DNA from: Hylemonella sp.
GTDB taxonomy: Bacteria > Pseudomonadota > Gammaproteobacteria > Burkholderiales > Burkholderiaceae_C
Direction: 5' to 3'
Assembly: GCA_030695415.1 (NCBI GenBank)
Contig: JAUYQZ010000008.1
Location: 1-42,660 of the forward strand
Length of the DNA stretch: 42,660 bases
The notes beneath the pieces were generated by a model. That model ran no database searches, had not been told where the DNA came from, and saw only the letters and a list, made by a program, of their open reading frames with translations. Every line of letters begins with the position of its first letter. Position 1 is the stretch's first letter. Positions 16,753 to 26,060 of the stretch are shown here, in pieces. The translations under genes were made by a program, and so were the position numbers.

Positions 16753-18552
16753 ATGTCCTATTCCATCTCCAAGCGAAAGTTTGACGTCGTCATCGTCGGG
16801 GCCGGCGGCTCGGGCATGCGCGCCTCGCTGCAACTGGCGCGCGCCGGCCTGAACGTGGCCGTGCTGTCCAAGGTCTTCCCGACCCGCTCGCACACCGTCG
16901 CCGCCCAGGGTGGCATCGGCGCCTCGCTGGGCAATATGTCCGAGGACAACTGGCACTTCCACTTCTACGACACCGTCAAGGGTTCCGACTGGCTCGGTGA
17001 CCAGGACGCCATCGAATTCATGTGCCGCGAAGCGCCCAAGGTCGTCTATGACCTGGAGCACATGGGCATGCCCTTTGACCGCAATCCCGACGGCACCATC
17101 TACCAACGCCCCTTCGGCGGGCACACGGCCAACTACGGCGAGAAGCCCGTGCAGCGCGCCTGCGCCGCGGCCGACCGTACCGGCCACGCCATGCTGCACA
17201 CGCTGTACCAGCAGAACGTTCAGGCCCGCACCCAGTTCTTCGTCGAATGGATGGCGCTGGATCTGGTGCGCGATTCCGAAGGCGATGTGGTGGGCGTGAC
17301 TGCGCTCGAGATGGAAACCGGCGAGCTGCACGTGCTGCAGGCCAAGACCGTGCTGCTGGCCACCGGCGGCGCCGGGCGCATCTATGCCGCATCCACCAAC
17401 GCCTTCATCAACACCGGCGACGGCCTGGGCATGGCGGCGCGCGCGGGCATCCCGCTGCAGGATATGGAGTTCTGGCAGTTCCACCCGACCGGCGTGGCCG
17501 GCGCCGGCGTGCTGCTGACGGAGGGCTGCCGCGGTGAAGGCGCCATCCTGCGCAATGGCAATGGCGAACGCTTCATGGAGCGTTATGCGCCGACGCTCAA
17601 GGACCTGGCTCCGCGTGACTTCATATCCCGCTGCATGGACCAGGAGATCAAGGAAGGCCGTGGGTGCGGACCGAACAAGGACTACATCCTGCTCGACATG
17701 ACCCACATCGGCGCCGAGGACATCCACAAGCGTCTGCCTTCGGTCTACGAGATCGGCCATAACTTCGCCAACGTGGACATCACCAAGGAAGCCATCCCCG
17801 TGGTGCCCACCATCCATTACCAGATGGGTGGCATCCCGACCAACATCAACGGCCAGGTCGTTGTCCCCGATGGTCAGGGCGCTCAGAAGGTCGTCAATGG
17901 GCTGTACGCGGTGGGCGAATGCTCTTGCGTGTCCGTGCACGGCGCCAACCGCCTGGGCACCAACTCGCTGCTGGACCTGCTGGTGTTCGGGCGCGCAGCC
18001 GGCAACCATATCGTGCAGTTCAACGACCAGAACAAGAACCACAAGCCGCTGCCAGCCGATGCGGCCGACAAGACGCTGGTCCGACTCAACCGACTGGACA
18101 GCTCGACCAGCGGTGAGTACGCACAGGATGTCGCCAACGAACTGCGCGCGACCATGCAGCAGCACGCCGGCGTCTTCCGCACCCAGACCAGCATGGACGA
18201 GGGTGTGGCAAAGATCAACGCCCTGCGCGATCGGGTCGGGAATATCGCACTCAAGGACAAGTCCAAGGTCTTCAATACCGCGCGCATCGAGGCGCTGGAA
18301 GTCGAGAACCTGATCGAATGCGCCCAGGCCACGATGACCTCGGCCGCAGCACGCCACGAGTGCCGCGGCGCCCATACGGTGAACGAGTACGAGCGCCCGG
18401 CCGACGACGCCCACTTCCCCCTGGGCCGCAATGACGTGGAGTGGATGAAGCACACCCTCTGGCACAGCGCCGACAACAGCCTGTCCTACAAACCCGTCAA
18501 CCTGAAGCCGCTCACCGTGGCATCGGTGCCTCCGAAGGTCCGCACCTTCTGA
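16753..18552 (+). CDS. sdhA: Succinate dehydrogenase flavoprotein subunit
   Basis: This 599-residue catalytic subunit oxidises succinate to fumarate. The Rossmann motif [14 protein letters not shown] is at 12-25. His47 in [10 protein letters not shown] is the residue that carries covalent FAD. The substrate-site segment [22 protein letters not shown] and the active-site Arg region (SRCMDQEI) follow. The C-terminal part with [20 protein letters not shown] and the ending around [10 protein letters not shown] are typical. Length and order are as in other proteobacteria. Confidence 0.98.
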   Translation: MSYSISKRKFDVVIVGAGGSGMRASLQLARAGLNVAVLSKVFPTRSHTVAAQGGIGASLGNMSEDNWHFHFYDTVKGSDWLGDQDAIEFMCREAPKVVYDLEHMGMPFDRNPDGTIYQRPFGGHTANYGEKPVQRACAAADRTGHAMLHTLYQQNVQARTQFFVEWMALDLVRDSEGDVVGVTALEMETGELHVLQAKTVLLATGGAGRIYAASTNAFINTGDGLGMAARAGIPLQDMEFWQFHPTGVAGAGVLLTEGCRGEGAILRNGNGERFMERYAPTLKDLAPRDFISRCMDQEIKEGRGCGPNKDYILLDMTHIGAEDIHKRLPSVYEIGHNFANVDITKEAIPVVPTIHYQMGGIPTNINGQVVVPDGQGAQKVVNGLYAVGECSCVSVHGANRLGTNSLLDLLVFGRAAGNHIVQFNDQNKNHKPLPADAADKTLVRLNRLDSSTSGEYAQDVANELRATMQQHAGVFRTQTSMDEGVAKINALRDRVGNIALKDKSKVFNTARIEALEVENLIECAQATMTSAAARHECRGAHTVNEYERPADDAHFPLGRNDVEWMKHTLWHSADNSLSYKPVNLKPLTVASVPPKVRTF

Positions 18553-18593
18553 AGTACCGGCACCCAGCATCCAAGACGCCCGGAGAAAACACC

Positions 18594-19298
18594 ATGGCCA
18601 AACGCACATTCCAGATCTACCGTTACGACCCCGACAAGGACGCGAAGCCTTATATGCAGACCATCGAGGTTGAGCTCGATGGTCATGAGCGCATGCTGCT
18701 CGATGCACTGATGAAGCTCAAGGCAGTCGACCCGAGTATCACTTTCCGTCGTTCCTGCCGCGAAGGGGTCTGCGGTTCCGACGCCATGAACATCAATGGG
18801 AAGAACGGCCTGGCCTGCCTGACCAATATGAACACGCTGCCCGGCGTGATCACCCTCAAGCCGCTGCCCGGCCTGCCCGTGGTGCGCGACCTGATCGTGG
18901 ACATGACGCAGTTCTTCAAGCAGTACCACTCGATCAAGCCCTACCTCGTCAACGACAACGTGCCGCCCGAGAAAGAGCGCCTGCAGAGCCCCGAGGAGCG
19001 TGAAGAGCTCAACGGCCTGTACGAGTGCATCCTGTGTGCCAGCTGCTCCACCAGCTGCCCCAGCTTCTGGTGGAACCCGGACAAGTTCGTCGGTCCGGCC
19101 GGACTGTTGCAGGCCTACCGCTTCATCGCCGACAGCCGCGACGAGGCGACCGCCGAGCGCCTGGACAATCTGGAAGACCCCTACCGCCTGTTCCGCTGCC
19201 ACACCATCATGAACTGCGTCGACGTCTGCCCCAAGGGCCTGAACCCGACCAAGGCCATCGGCAAGATCAAGGAAATGATGGTCGCACGCGCGGTGTAA
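18594..19298 (+). CDS. sdhB: Succinate dehydrogenase iron-sulfur subunit
   Basis: This 234-residue electron-transfer subunit has three clusters. [2Fe-2S] ligands are Cys55, Cys60, Asp63 and Cys75 in [20 protein letters not shown] and the following Ala-Cys. [4Fe-4S] and [3Fe-4S] ligands lie in [12 protein letters not shown] and in [17 protein letters not shown]. The Asp63 variant is the same as in the Escherichia coli enzyme. The start is the ATG at 18594 with CGGAGA upstream; the longer open frame has no support. It lies 41 bases after sdhA. Confidence 0.98.
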   Translation: MAKRTFQIYRYDPDKDAKPYMQTIEVELDGHERMLLDALMKLKAVDPSITFRRSCREGVCGSDAMNINGKNGLACLTNMNTLPGVITLKPLPGLPVVRDLIVDMTQFFKQYHSIKPYLVNDNVPPEKERLQSPEEREELNGLYECILCASCSTSCPSFWWNPDKFVGPAGLLQAYRFIADSRDEATAERLDNLEDPYRLFRCHTIMNCVDVCPKGLNPTKAIGKIKEMMVARAV

Positions 19299-19325
19299 GG
19301 GCGTAAGCAAATCAGCAGACTCGCA

Positions 19326-19604
19326 GTGGACAATGAACTGATCGATGAACGGGCCTTGAGCAAGCTGCGGTGGCGTTGCCGCCGGGGCCTGCTTGAAAAC
19401 GACCTCTTTATCGAGCGTTTTTTCCGCCAGTTCGAGTCCACCCTGACTGTGCGCCAGTCGCAGGGTCTGAATGCCCTGATGGAGCTGAGCGACAACGACC
19501 TGCTCGACCTGCACCTCGGCCGCAAACCGCTGGCCGAGGTCGCACCTGAGCTGGATCGAGAAGATGTAAGCGAAGTACTGAAGATGTTGAGAACTACCTG
19601 TTGA
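19326..19604 (+). CDS. sdhE: FAD assembly factor SdhE (succinate dehydrogenase assembly factor 2)
   Basis: This 92-residue protein promotes covalent flavinylation of SdhA. The conserved RGxxE motif is present as RRGLLENDLFIERFF, within a small five-helix fold. The start is GTG at 19326, chosen because the family begins about ten residues before the first helix (LSKLRWRCRRG). It lies 27 bases after sdhB and 12 bases before gltA, which places the assembly factor in the same transcript as its target. Confidence 0.95.
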   Translation: MDNELIDERALSKLRWRCRRGLLENDLFIERFFRQFESTLTVRQSQGLNALMELSDNDLLDLHLGRKPLAEVAPELDREDVSEVLKMLRTTC

Positions 19605-19616
19605 AAGGGTCTAGAA

Positions 19617-20927
19617 ATGAAACTTGCGGACAACAAAGCCACCCTGTCGTTCAGTAACGGCAAGCCCAGCATCGAGCTGCCGGTCTACCAGGGCAGTATC
19701 GGCCCGGATGTCATCGACATCCGCAAGCTCTATGGCCAGACCGGCATGTTCACCTACGACCCGGGCTTTCTCTCGACGGCCTCCTGCCAGTCGGCCATCA
19801 CCTACATCGATGGCGACAAGGGCGAGCTGCTCTACCGCGGCTATCCCATCGAGCAGTTGGCCACGCAGTGTGACTACCTCGACACCTGCCATCTGCTGCT
19901 CTACGGGGATCTGCCCAACGAAACGCAGCAGAAGTCCTTCCACAAGCTCGTGACCAACCACACCATGGTCAACGAGCAGATGCAGTTCTTCCTGCGCGGC
20001 TTCCGTCGTGACGCCCATCCCATGGCCGTGCTCACCGGCCTGGTCGGCGCCCTGTCGGCCTTCTATCACGACAGCACGGACATCAACAACCCCGAGCACC
20101 GCGAGATCGCGGCCATCCGCCTGATCGCCAAGATGCCGACCCTGGTGGCCATGTCCTACAAATACGGCGTCGGCCAGCCGTACATGTATCCCAAGAACGA
20201 CCTGAGCTACTCCGGCAACTTCCTGCGCATGATGTTCGGTACACCCTGCGAGGATTACAAGGTCAACCCGGTGCTTGAGCGCGCACTGGACCGCATCTTC
20301 ATCCTGCACGCGGACCACGAGCAGAACGCCTCCACCTCCACGGTGCGCCTGTGCGGTTCGTCGGGCACCAACCCGTTTGCAGCGATCGCTGCCGGCGTCG
20401 CCTGCCTCTGGGGCCCGGCCCACGGCGGCGCCAACGAGGCCGCGCTCAACATGCTGGGCGACATCCAGAAAAGTGGTGGCGTCGAAAAAATCGGCGAGTT
20501 CATCAAACAGGCCAAAGACAAGGACTCCGGGGTCAAGCTCATGGGCTTCGGCCACCGCGTCTACAAGAACTACGACCCGCGCGCCAAGCTCATGCAGGAG
20601 ACCTGCAAGGAAGTGCTGCAGGAGATGGGCCTGGAGAAGGACCCCCTGTTCAAGCTGGCCATGGCCCTGGAAAAGATCGCCCTGGAAGACGACTACTTCG
20701 TGCAGCGCAAGCTCTACCCCAACGTGGACTTCTACTCCGGTATCGTGCAGCGCGCCATCGGCATCCCGGTCAACCTGTTCACCGGCATCTTCGCCCTGGC
20801 CCGCACCGTGGGCTGGATCGCCCAGCTCAACGAGATGATCAGCGACCCCGAGTACAAGATCGGTCGTCCGCGCCAGCTCTTCACGGGCTCGACGCGCCGC
20901 GACGTACCGCCGCTGGCCAAGCGCTGA
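19617..20927 (+). CDS. gltA: Citrate synthase (type II)
   Basis: This 436-residue enzyme condenses acetyl-CoA with oxaloacetate. Active-site motifs are [14 protein letters not shown] and [14 protein letters not shown], and the C-terminal catalytic Asp region is [14 protein letters not shown]. The N-terminal domain seen in hexameric Gram-negative enzymes (residues 1-55) is present, so NADH-sensitive type II is likely (inference). It is the last gene of the sdh operon and is followed by a strong terminator. Confidence 0.98.
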   Translation: MKLADNKATLSFSNGKPSIELPVYQGSIGPDVIDIRKLYGQTGMFTYDPGFLSTASCQSAITYIDGDKGELLYRGYPIEQLATQCDYLDTCHLLLYGDLPNETQQKSFHKLVTNHTMVNEQMQFFLRGFRRDAHPMAVLTGLVGALSAFYHDSTDINNPEHREIAAIRLIAKMPTLVAMSYKYGVGQPYMYPKNDLSYSGNFLRMMFGTPCEDYKVNPVLERALDRIFILHADHEQNASTSTVRLCGSSGTNPFAAIAAGVACLWGPAHGGANEAALNMLGDIQKSGGVEKIGEFIKQAKDKDSGVKLMGFGHRVYKNYDPRAKLMQETCKEVLQEMGLEKDPLFKLAMALEKIALEDDYFVQRKLYPNVDFYSGIVQRAIGIPVNLFTGIFALARTVGWIAQLNEMISDPEYKIGRPRQLFTGSTRRDVPPLAKR

Positions 20928-20942
20928 ACCGCGCATCCTTGC

Positions 20943-20976
20943 AGCCCGCCGCACGGCAACGTCGGCGGGCTTTTTT
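20943..20976 (+). terminator. Rho-independent terminator after gltA
   Basis: A 9-bp perfect stem (AGCCCGCCG at 20943-20951 with CGGCGGGCT at 20963-20971) is followed by six T residues (20971-20976). It lies 15 bases after the gltA stop and separates the TCA-cycle operon from the leucine region. Confidence 0.92.
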
Positions 20977-20994
20977 CTTGAAGGCCCGTGCCGC

Positions 20995-21378
20995 ATGAAA
21001 CTCATCCGACTCGCCTCTGAACTGCGCGCCCTGCAGGCCGACAGCCCGCTCGCTGCCCACTGCAGTTGCGGGCTGGGGCCCTGCCCCGGCTGGACCAGCC
21101 TGACCGAGGAACGCTGGCCTGCCGCCCAGATGCAGCCGCTGGTCACGTTGCGCGATCCCGAGGCCCACGAGCCGACCTTCGAGGAACGCCACCCGCAGGG
21201 CACCCGCTACGACTCGCCCGCCGCACCGGTGGCGATCCAGTTCTTCCCTTACAACCGTTGCGAACTCTGGCGCTGCCAGTCCTGCCTGCGACAGCTGCTG
21301 CGCTACACCGAGTACGGCGGCTACTACGTGGACCACCGGGTGCGTGAGCTCTCGCCCACGCTGGATATCCTGGACTGA
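20995..21378 (+). CDS. Uncharacterised Cys-rich protein between gltA and leuC
   Basis: This 127-residue soluble protein is one whose function I do not recognise. It has two Cys clusters: HCSCGLGPC (His22, Cys23, Cys25, Cys30) and CELWRCQSC (Cys89, Cys94, Cys97), with a His at 114. This pattern could bind zinc or another metal. There is no signal peptide and no membrane helix, and the middle is rich in acidic residues and proline. Codon use looks like its neighbours, so it is probably native. It starts 19 bases after the gltA terminator, so it must have its own promoter close by or be read through. It is not an enzyme family I can name. Confidence 0.78.
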   Translation: MKLIRLASELRALQADSPLAAHCSCGLGPCPGWTSLTEERWPAAQMQPLVTLRDPEAHEPTFEERHPQGTRYDSPAAPVAIQFFPYNRCELWRCQSCLRQLLRYTEYGGYYVDHRVRELSPTLDILD

Positions 21379-21442
21379 GCCCCTCCTGGCAGCGTCCGCA
21401 TAAAATGGCAGATTGCCTAGAACTGCAACGCGGACAACAGCC

Positions 21443-22864
21443 ATGGGACGCACCCTTTACGACAAGATCTGGGACGAGCACGTCGTCCACACCGAGGAAG
21501 ACGGTACCGCCGTCCTCTACATCGACCGCCACCTGGTCCATGAGGTGACCAGCCCGCAGGCCTTCGAAGGCCTGCGCCAGGCCGGCCGCAAGGTCTGGCG
21601 TGTGTCCTCCATCGTGGCGACGGCCGATCACAACACCCCGACCACGGGCTGGGAACTGGGCTACGACGGCATTGCCGATCCGATCAGCAAGGAACAGATC
21701 ACCACGCTGGATGCCAACATCAAGGAATCAGGCGCTGCTGCCTTCTTCCCCTTCCTGTCCAAGCGGCAAGGCATCGTGCACGTGATCGGGCCCGAGAACG
21801 GCGCCACCCTGCCCGGCATGACGGTCGTGTGCGGCGACTCTCACACATCCACCCATGGTGCCTTCGGCGCCCTGGCACACGGCATCGGCACCAGCGAAGT
21901 CGAGCACGTGATGGCCACGCAAACCCTGCTTGCCAAGAAGGCCAAGAACATGCTCATCAAGGTGGAAGGCACCGTGACCAAGGGCGTGACCGCCAAGGAC
22001 ATCGTGCTGGCCATCATCGGCCGCATCGGCACGGCCGGCGGCACAGGCTACACCATCGAATTCGCCGGTTCGGCCATCCGCGCCCTGTCCATGGAAGGCC
22101 GCATGACGGTCTGCAATATGGCCATCGAAGGCGGCGCGCGCGCCGGACTGGTGGCCGTGGACGAGAAGACCATCGAGTACGTTCGGGGCCGCGCGCTCTC
22201 GCCCACCGGCGTGGAGTGGGAGCAGGCCGCGGCCTACTGGAAGACCCTGCAATCCGACCCGGACGCGAAGTTCGATACCGTGGTCGAACTAGACGCTAGC
22301 CAGATCCTTCCGCAGGTCACCTGGGGCACCTCGCCCGAGATGGTGCTGGGCATCGATGGCCGCGTGCCCGATCCGGACAAGGAGAAAGACGCCAACAAGC
22401 GCGGCGCCATTGAGCGCGCCCTGACCTATATGGGCCTGGAGCCGGGCAAGCCGCTGGCTGACATCAGCATCGACAAGGTCTTCATTGGCTCCTGCACCAA
22501 CAGCCGCATTGAGGACATGCGCGAGGCCGCTGCCGTGGTGAAGAAGCTGGGCCAGAAAGTCGCCAAGAACGTCAAGCTGGCGCTGGTCGTACCCGGCTCG
22601 GGCCTAGTCAAGGAGCAGGCTGAGCGCGAAGGCCTGCACGAGATCTTCAAGGCCGCTGGTTTCGAATGGCGCGAGCCCGGCTGCTCCATGTGTCTGGCCA
22701 TGAACGCCGACCGGCTGGAGCCGGGCGAACGCTGCGCTTCCACCAGCAACCGCAACTTCGAAGGGCGCCAGGGCGCCGGCGGCCGCACTCATCTGGTCAG
22801 CCCGGCCATGGCCGCCGCTGCCGCCGTGCACGGCCACTTCGTCGACATCCGCAAGTTCAGCTGA
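21443..22864 (+). CDS. leuC: 3-isopropylmalate dehydratase large subunit
   Basis: This 473-residue large subunit of the [4Fe-4S] isomerase converts 2- to 3-isopropylmalate in leucine synthesis. Seen are the aconitase-type motifs [20 protein letters not shown] and [17 protein letters not shown], with the remaining cluster cysteines in [12 protein letters not shown]. The ATG at 21443 ([13 protein letters not shown]) is the conserved start. A TAAAAT hexamer at 21401-21406 could be a -10 for it, but no -35 is visible. It is separated from leuD by only 8 bases. No small entericidin-type gene lies between, although one is seen in some relatives. Confidence 0.97.
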   Translation: MGRTLYDKIWDEHVVHTEEDGTAVLYIDRHLVHEVTSPQAFEGLRQAGRKVWRVSSIVATADHNTPTTGWELGYDGIADPISKEQITTLDANIKESGAAAFFPFLSKRQGIVHVIGPENGATLPGMTVVCGDSHTSTHGAFGALAHGIGTSEVEHVMATQTLLAKKAKNMLIKVEGTVTKGVTAKDIVLAIIGRIGTAGGTGYTIEFAGSAIRALSMEGRMTVCNMAIEGGARAGLVAVDEKTIEYVRGRALSPTGVEWEQAAAYWKTLQSDPDAKFDTVVELDASQILPQVTWGTSPEMVLGIDGRVPDPDKEKDANKRGAIERALTYMGLEPGKPLADISIDKVFIGSCTNSRIEDMREAAAVVKKLGQKVAKNVKLALVVPGSGLVKEQAEREGLHEIFKAAGFEWREPGCSMCLAMNADRLEPGERCASTSNRNFEGRQGAGGRTHLVSPAMAAAAAVHGHFVDIRKFS

Positions 22865-22872
22865 GGTTCGCC

Positions 22873-23523
22873 ATGCAAAAGTTCACCGTGCACAAGGGGC
22901 TCGTGGCCCCGATGGACCGCGAAAACGTCGACACCGACGCCATCATCCCCAAGCAGTTCCTCAAGTCCATCCGCAAGACCGGCTTCGGCCCCAATCTGTT
23001 CGACGAATGGCGTTACCTGGATGCCGGCTACCCGGGCCAGGACCCGGCCAGCCGCAAGCTGAATCCGGACTTCGTGCTCAACCAGCCGCGTTATGCGGGC
23101 GCCTCCGTGCTGCTGGCACGCAAGAACTTCGGCTGCGGTTCGTCCCGCGAACACGCGCCCTGGGCACTGGACCAGTATGGCTTTCGCGCCATCATCGCGC
23201 CGAGCTTTGCCGACATCTTCTTCAACAACAGCTTCAAGAACGGCCTGCTGCCCATCGTGCTGCCCGAGGCCACGGTGGCCCAGTTGTTCGATGAATGTGC
23301 AGCGTTCCCCGGCTACCAGCTGACCATTGACCTGGAGCGCCAGGTGGTCGTCAAGGCGCAGGGCGAGGAGATTCCTTTTGAGGTGCAGGCCTTCCGCAAG
23401 TACTGCCTGCTCAACGGCTTCGACGACATCGGCCTGACCCTGCGCCACAAGGACAAGATCGCTGCCTTTGAGACCGAGCGTCTGGCACAGAAGCCCTGGC
23501 TCGCTCACACCATGATGGGCTGA
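22873..23523 (+). CDS. leuD: 3-isopropylmalate dehydratase small subunit
   Basis: This 216-residue swivel-domain subunit pairs with LeuC. The conserved motifs are [16 protein letters not shown] and [14 protein letters not shown], and the later [17 protein letters not shown]. Length fits the bacterial family (about 200-217). The ATG at 22873 closely follows the leuC stop. leuB begins 30 bases after its end. Confidence 0.97.
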   Translation: MQKFTVHKGLVAPMDRENVDTDAIIPKQFLKSIRKTGFGPNLFDEWRYLDAGYPGQDPASRKLNPDFVLNQPRYAGASVLLARKNFGCGSSREHAPWALDQYGFRAIIAPSFADIFFNNSFKNGLLPIVLPEATVAQLFDECAAFPGYQLTIDLERQVVVKAQGEEIPFEVQAFRKYCLLNGFDDIGLTLRHKDKIAAFETERLAQKPWLAHTMMG

Positions 23524-23553
23524 TTGCTCTTAATTCAATAGCAAACCAAAGAT

Positions 23554-24636
23554 ATGAAAATTGCAGTTCTGCCGGGTGACGGCATCGGGACCGAGATCGT
23601 GGCCGAGGCCGTCAAGGTCCTCAAGGTGCTTGACCTCCAATTCGAGATGGAGACCGCTGCCGTGGGCGGTGCGGCCTATGAGGCCGCCGGTCACCCGCTA
23701 CCCGATGCCACCCTGAACCTGGCCAAGGCGGCCGACGCCATCCTCTTCGGCGCCGTCGGCGACTGGAAGTACGACAAACTGGATCGCCCCCTGCGACCCG
23801 AGCAGGCCATCCTGGGCCTGCGCAAGCACCTGGGCCTGTTTGCCAACTTCCGTCCGGCCATCTGCTACGAAGAGCTGGTGGGCGCCTCCAGCCTCAAGCC
23901 CGAGCTGATCGCCGGCCTGGACATCCTGATCGTGCGTGAGCTCACCGGTGACATCTACTTCGGCCAGCCGCGCGGGCGCCGCACCGCGGTGGACGGCGCC
24001 TTCCCCGGTGCCGAGGAAGCGTTTGACACCATGCGCTATAGCCGCCCGGAGATCGAGCGCATCGCCCACGTCGCCTTCCAGGCCGCACGCAAGCGCAACA
24101 AGAAGGTGACCAGCGTGGACAAGGCCAATGTGCTGGAAACCTTCCAGTTCTGGAAGGACGTGGTAACCGAAGTGCACAAGGAGTACCCGGACGTGGAGTT
24201 GAGCCACATGTATGTGGACAACGCCGCCATGCAGCTGGTCAAGGCACCCAAAAGCTTCGACGTGATCGTGACCGGCAATATGTTCGGAGACATCCTCTCG
24301 GACGAAGCTGCGATGCTGACCGGCTCCATCGGCATGCTGCCCTCGGCCAGCCTGAACAGCAAGAACCAGGGCCTGTACGAGCCCAGCCACGGCAGCGCCC
24401 CTGATATCGCCGGCAAGGGCATCGCCAACCCGCTGGCTACAATACTGTCCGCTGCCATGATGCTTCGTTTCTCGCTCAACCAGGCCACGGCCGCCGACCG
24501 TATCGAGTCGGCCGTCAAGAGCGTGCTCGCGTCCGGATTGCGCACGGCAGACATCTGGTCGGCAGGCACCACGAAGGTGGGTACCCGCGACATGGGCGAC
24601 GCAGTGGTCGCCGCCATTACGAAAACCAAGGGCTGA
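23554..24636 (+). CDS. leuB: 3-isopropylmalate dehydrogenase
   Basis: This 360-residue NAD-dependent enzyme oxidises and decarboxylates 3-isopropylmalate to 2-oxoisocaproate. The start [15 protein letters not shown], the Arg-rich site ([18 protein letters not shown]), the catalytic Lys-Ala-Asn (DKANVLETF) and the metal-binding [20 protein letters not shown] are all present. Length is typical. It completes leuCDB. A stem-loop lies between it and asd. Confidence 0.98.
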   Translation: MKIAVLPGDGIGTEIVAEAVKVLKVLDLQFEMETAAVGGAAYEAAGHPLPDATLNLAKAADAILFGAVGDWKYDKLDRPLRPEQAILGLRKHLGLFANFRPAICYEELVGASSLKPELIAGLDILIVRELTGDIYFGQPRGRRTAVDGAFPGAEEAFDTMRYSRPEIERIAHVAFQAARKRNKKVTSVDKANVLETFQFWKDVVTEVHKEYPDVELSHMYVDNAAMQLVKAPKSFDVIVTGNMFGDILSDEAAMLTGSIGMLPSASLNSKNQGLYEPSHGSAPDIAGKGIANPLATILSAAMMLRFSLNQATAADRIESAVKSVLASGLRTADIWSAGTTKVGTRDMGDAVVAAITKTKG

Positions 24637-24643
24637 AGCAGTT

Positions 24644-24679
24644 CCCGGTTCGTCACGCCCTCCCGGCCGACGAGCCGGG
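24644..24679 (+). promoter_or_regulatory. Stem-loop between leuB and asd
   Basis: CCCGGTTCGTC (24644-24654) pairs with GACGAGCCGGG (24669-24679), an 11-bp stem with one G-U pair and a 14-base loop. There is no T-run after it, so it is more likely an mRNA-processing or stability element, or a Rho-independent attenuator remnant, than a full terminator. It may set different transcript levels for leuB and asd (inference). Confidence 0.5.
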
Positions 24680-24715
24680 CAAACCAAATTCGAATCTGAT
24701 TTAGAAGGGCATGTG

Positions 24716-25855
24716 ATGAGCAAGGTAGGCAATGTGGTGGGCCTCGTCGGCTGGCGCGGCATGGTGGGCTCGGTCCTGATGGACCGCATGCAGGCCGAAG
24801 GCGACTTCGCCCTGATCGAGCCCGTGTTCTTCTCCACCTCCAACGCCGGCGGCAAGGCCCCGGCGCAGGCCAAGAACGAAACCATCCTCAAGGACGCCAA
24901 CAGCATCGAGGACCTCAAGAAGTGCGACATCGTCCTGACCTGCCAGGGCGGTGACTACACCAAGGAGGTCTACCCCAAGCTGCGCGCCGCCGGCTGGAAA
25001 GGCCACTGGATCGACGCTGCCTCCTCGCTGCGCATGGCCGACGACGCCGTCATCATCCTGGACCCCGTCAACCGCCACGTGATCGACCAGTCGCTCGCCC
25101 AGGGCGGCCGCAACTGGATCGGCGGCAACTGCACCGTGAGCCTGATGCTCATGGGCATGGGTGGCCTGTTCAAGGCGGGCCTGGTCGAATGGGTGAGCGC
25201 CATGACTTACCAGGCCGCCTCCGGCGCCGGCGCGCAGAATATGCGCGAACTGCTGAGCCAGATGGGCGCCCTGCACGACGCCGTCAAGGCCGAGCTGGCC
25301 GATCCGGCCTCCGCCATCCTGGACATCGACCGCAAGGTGGCCGCCACCATGCGCGACGCCAGCTTCCCCACCAAGAACTTCCGCAACACGGCGCTGGCCG
25401 GTAGCCTGATTCCCTGGATCGACGTGCCGGTCGAACACGGCCAGAGCAAGGAAGAGTGGAAAGGCGGCGCCGAGTGCAACAAGATCCTGGGCAACCCGGC
25501 CTTCCGCAGCGCCGGCAGCATACCGATCGACGGCCTGTGCGTGCGCATCGGCGCCATGCGCTGTCACTCGCAAGGACTGACGGTCAAGCTCAAGAAGGAC
25601 GTACCGCTGGCCGAGATCGAAGGCCTGCTGGCTGGCGCCAACGACTGGGTGAAAGTGATCCCCAACCAGCGTGAAACCACGGAACGTGAGCTGACCCCCG
25701 CCGCCGTGACGGGCACATTGACCGTGCCGGTAGGCCGCTTGCACAAGCTCGCCATGGGGAATGACTACCTGGGCGCCTTTACCGTGGGCGACCAGCTCCT
25801 GTGGGGTGCTGCAGAGCCGCTGCGCCGCATGTTGCGCATCCTCTTGCAGGCCTGA
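24716..25855 (+). CDS. asd: Aspartate-semialdehyde dehydrogenase
   Basis: This 379-residue NADPH-dependent enzyme makes aspartate semialdehyde, the branch point to lysine, methionine, threonine and diaminopimelate. Seen are the NADP motif [18 protein letters not shown], the active-site Cys in [17 protein letters not shown], and the substrate Arg/His region ([17 protein letters not shown]). A GTG one codon upstream is possible, but the ATG at 24716 gives the family start [12 protein letters not shown] and has AGAAGGG upstream. It is the Gram-negative long form. Confidence 0.97.
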   Translation: MSKVGNVVGLVGWRGMVGSVLMDRMQAEGDFALIEPVFFSTSNAGGKAPAQAKNETILKDANSIEDLKKCDIVLTCQGGDYTKEVYPKLRAAGWKGHWIDAASSLRMADDAVIILDPVNRHVIDQSLAQGGRNWIGGNCTVSLMLMGMGGLFKAGLVEWVSAMTYQAASGAGAQNMRELLSQMGALHDAVKAELADPASAILDIDRKVAATMRDASFPTKNFRNTALAGSLIPWIDVPVEHGQSKEEWKGGAECNKILGNPAFRSAGSIPIDGLCVRIGAMRCHSQGLTVKLKKDVPLAEIEGLLAGANDWVKVIPNQRETTERELTPAAVTGTLTVPVGRLHKLAMGNDYLGAFTVGDQLLWGAAEPLRRMLRILLQA

Positions 25856-25923
25856 TCACGGTACAGATATTCGTTGTCCCTTAACAACAAATGAAGCCTG
25901 AAGCAGAGCAAGGACCTTAGGTC

Positions 25924-26020
25924 GAGAAAGTTAAGCGCTTTCTCAGCTTGTCAGGCTAACATATTGATGTTAAGGTACTTTTCCAGTTTCACCATCATGG
26001 TTTGGGACTGCAAACCATGA
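25924..26020 (+). promoter_or_regulatory. Structured leader and possible promoter upstream of fimV
   Basis: Two inverted repeats stand out in the 205-base gap between asd and fimV. One is GAGAAAG/CTTTCTC (25924-25930 with 25938-25944). The other is a perfect 10-bp stem, TCATGGTTTG/CAAACCATGA (25995-26004 with 26011-26020), closed by 6 bases. A TTGTCA at 25948-25953 with TAAGGT 17 bases later is a weak promoter candidate. If it is used, the 10-bp hairpin would be in the 5' leader, 40 bases before the TTG start. Confidence 0.4.
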
Positions 26021-26060
26021 CGTTCACCCCTACCTCGCCCGAGCACCGGAGGCCCCTAAA

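Noticed and set aside
16315..18708. A 797-codon minus-strand open frame opposite sdhD/sdhA
   Set aside because: It is antisense to well-identified succinate dehydrogenase genes and has no recognisable motif or ribosome-binding site.
19611..21203. A 530-codon minus-strand frame opposite gltA
   Set aside because: It is antisense to citrate synthase and runs across a strong terminator, so it is not a real gene.
21401..21406. TAAAAT as a leuC -10 promoter element
   Set aside because: No acceptable -35 at 16-18 bases and no TG extension, so it is only mentioned in the leuC entry.
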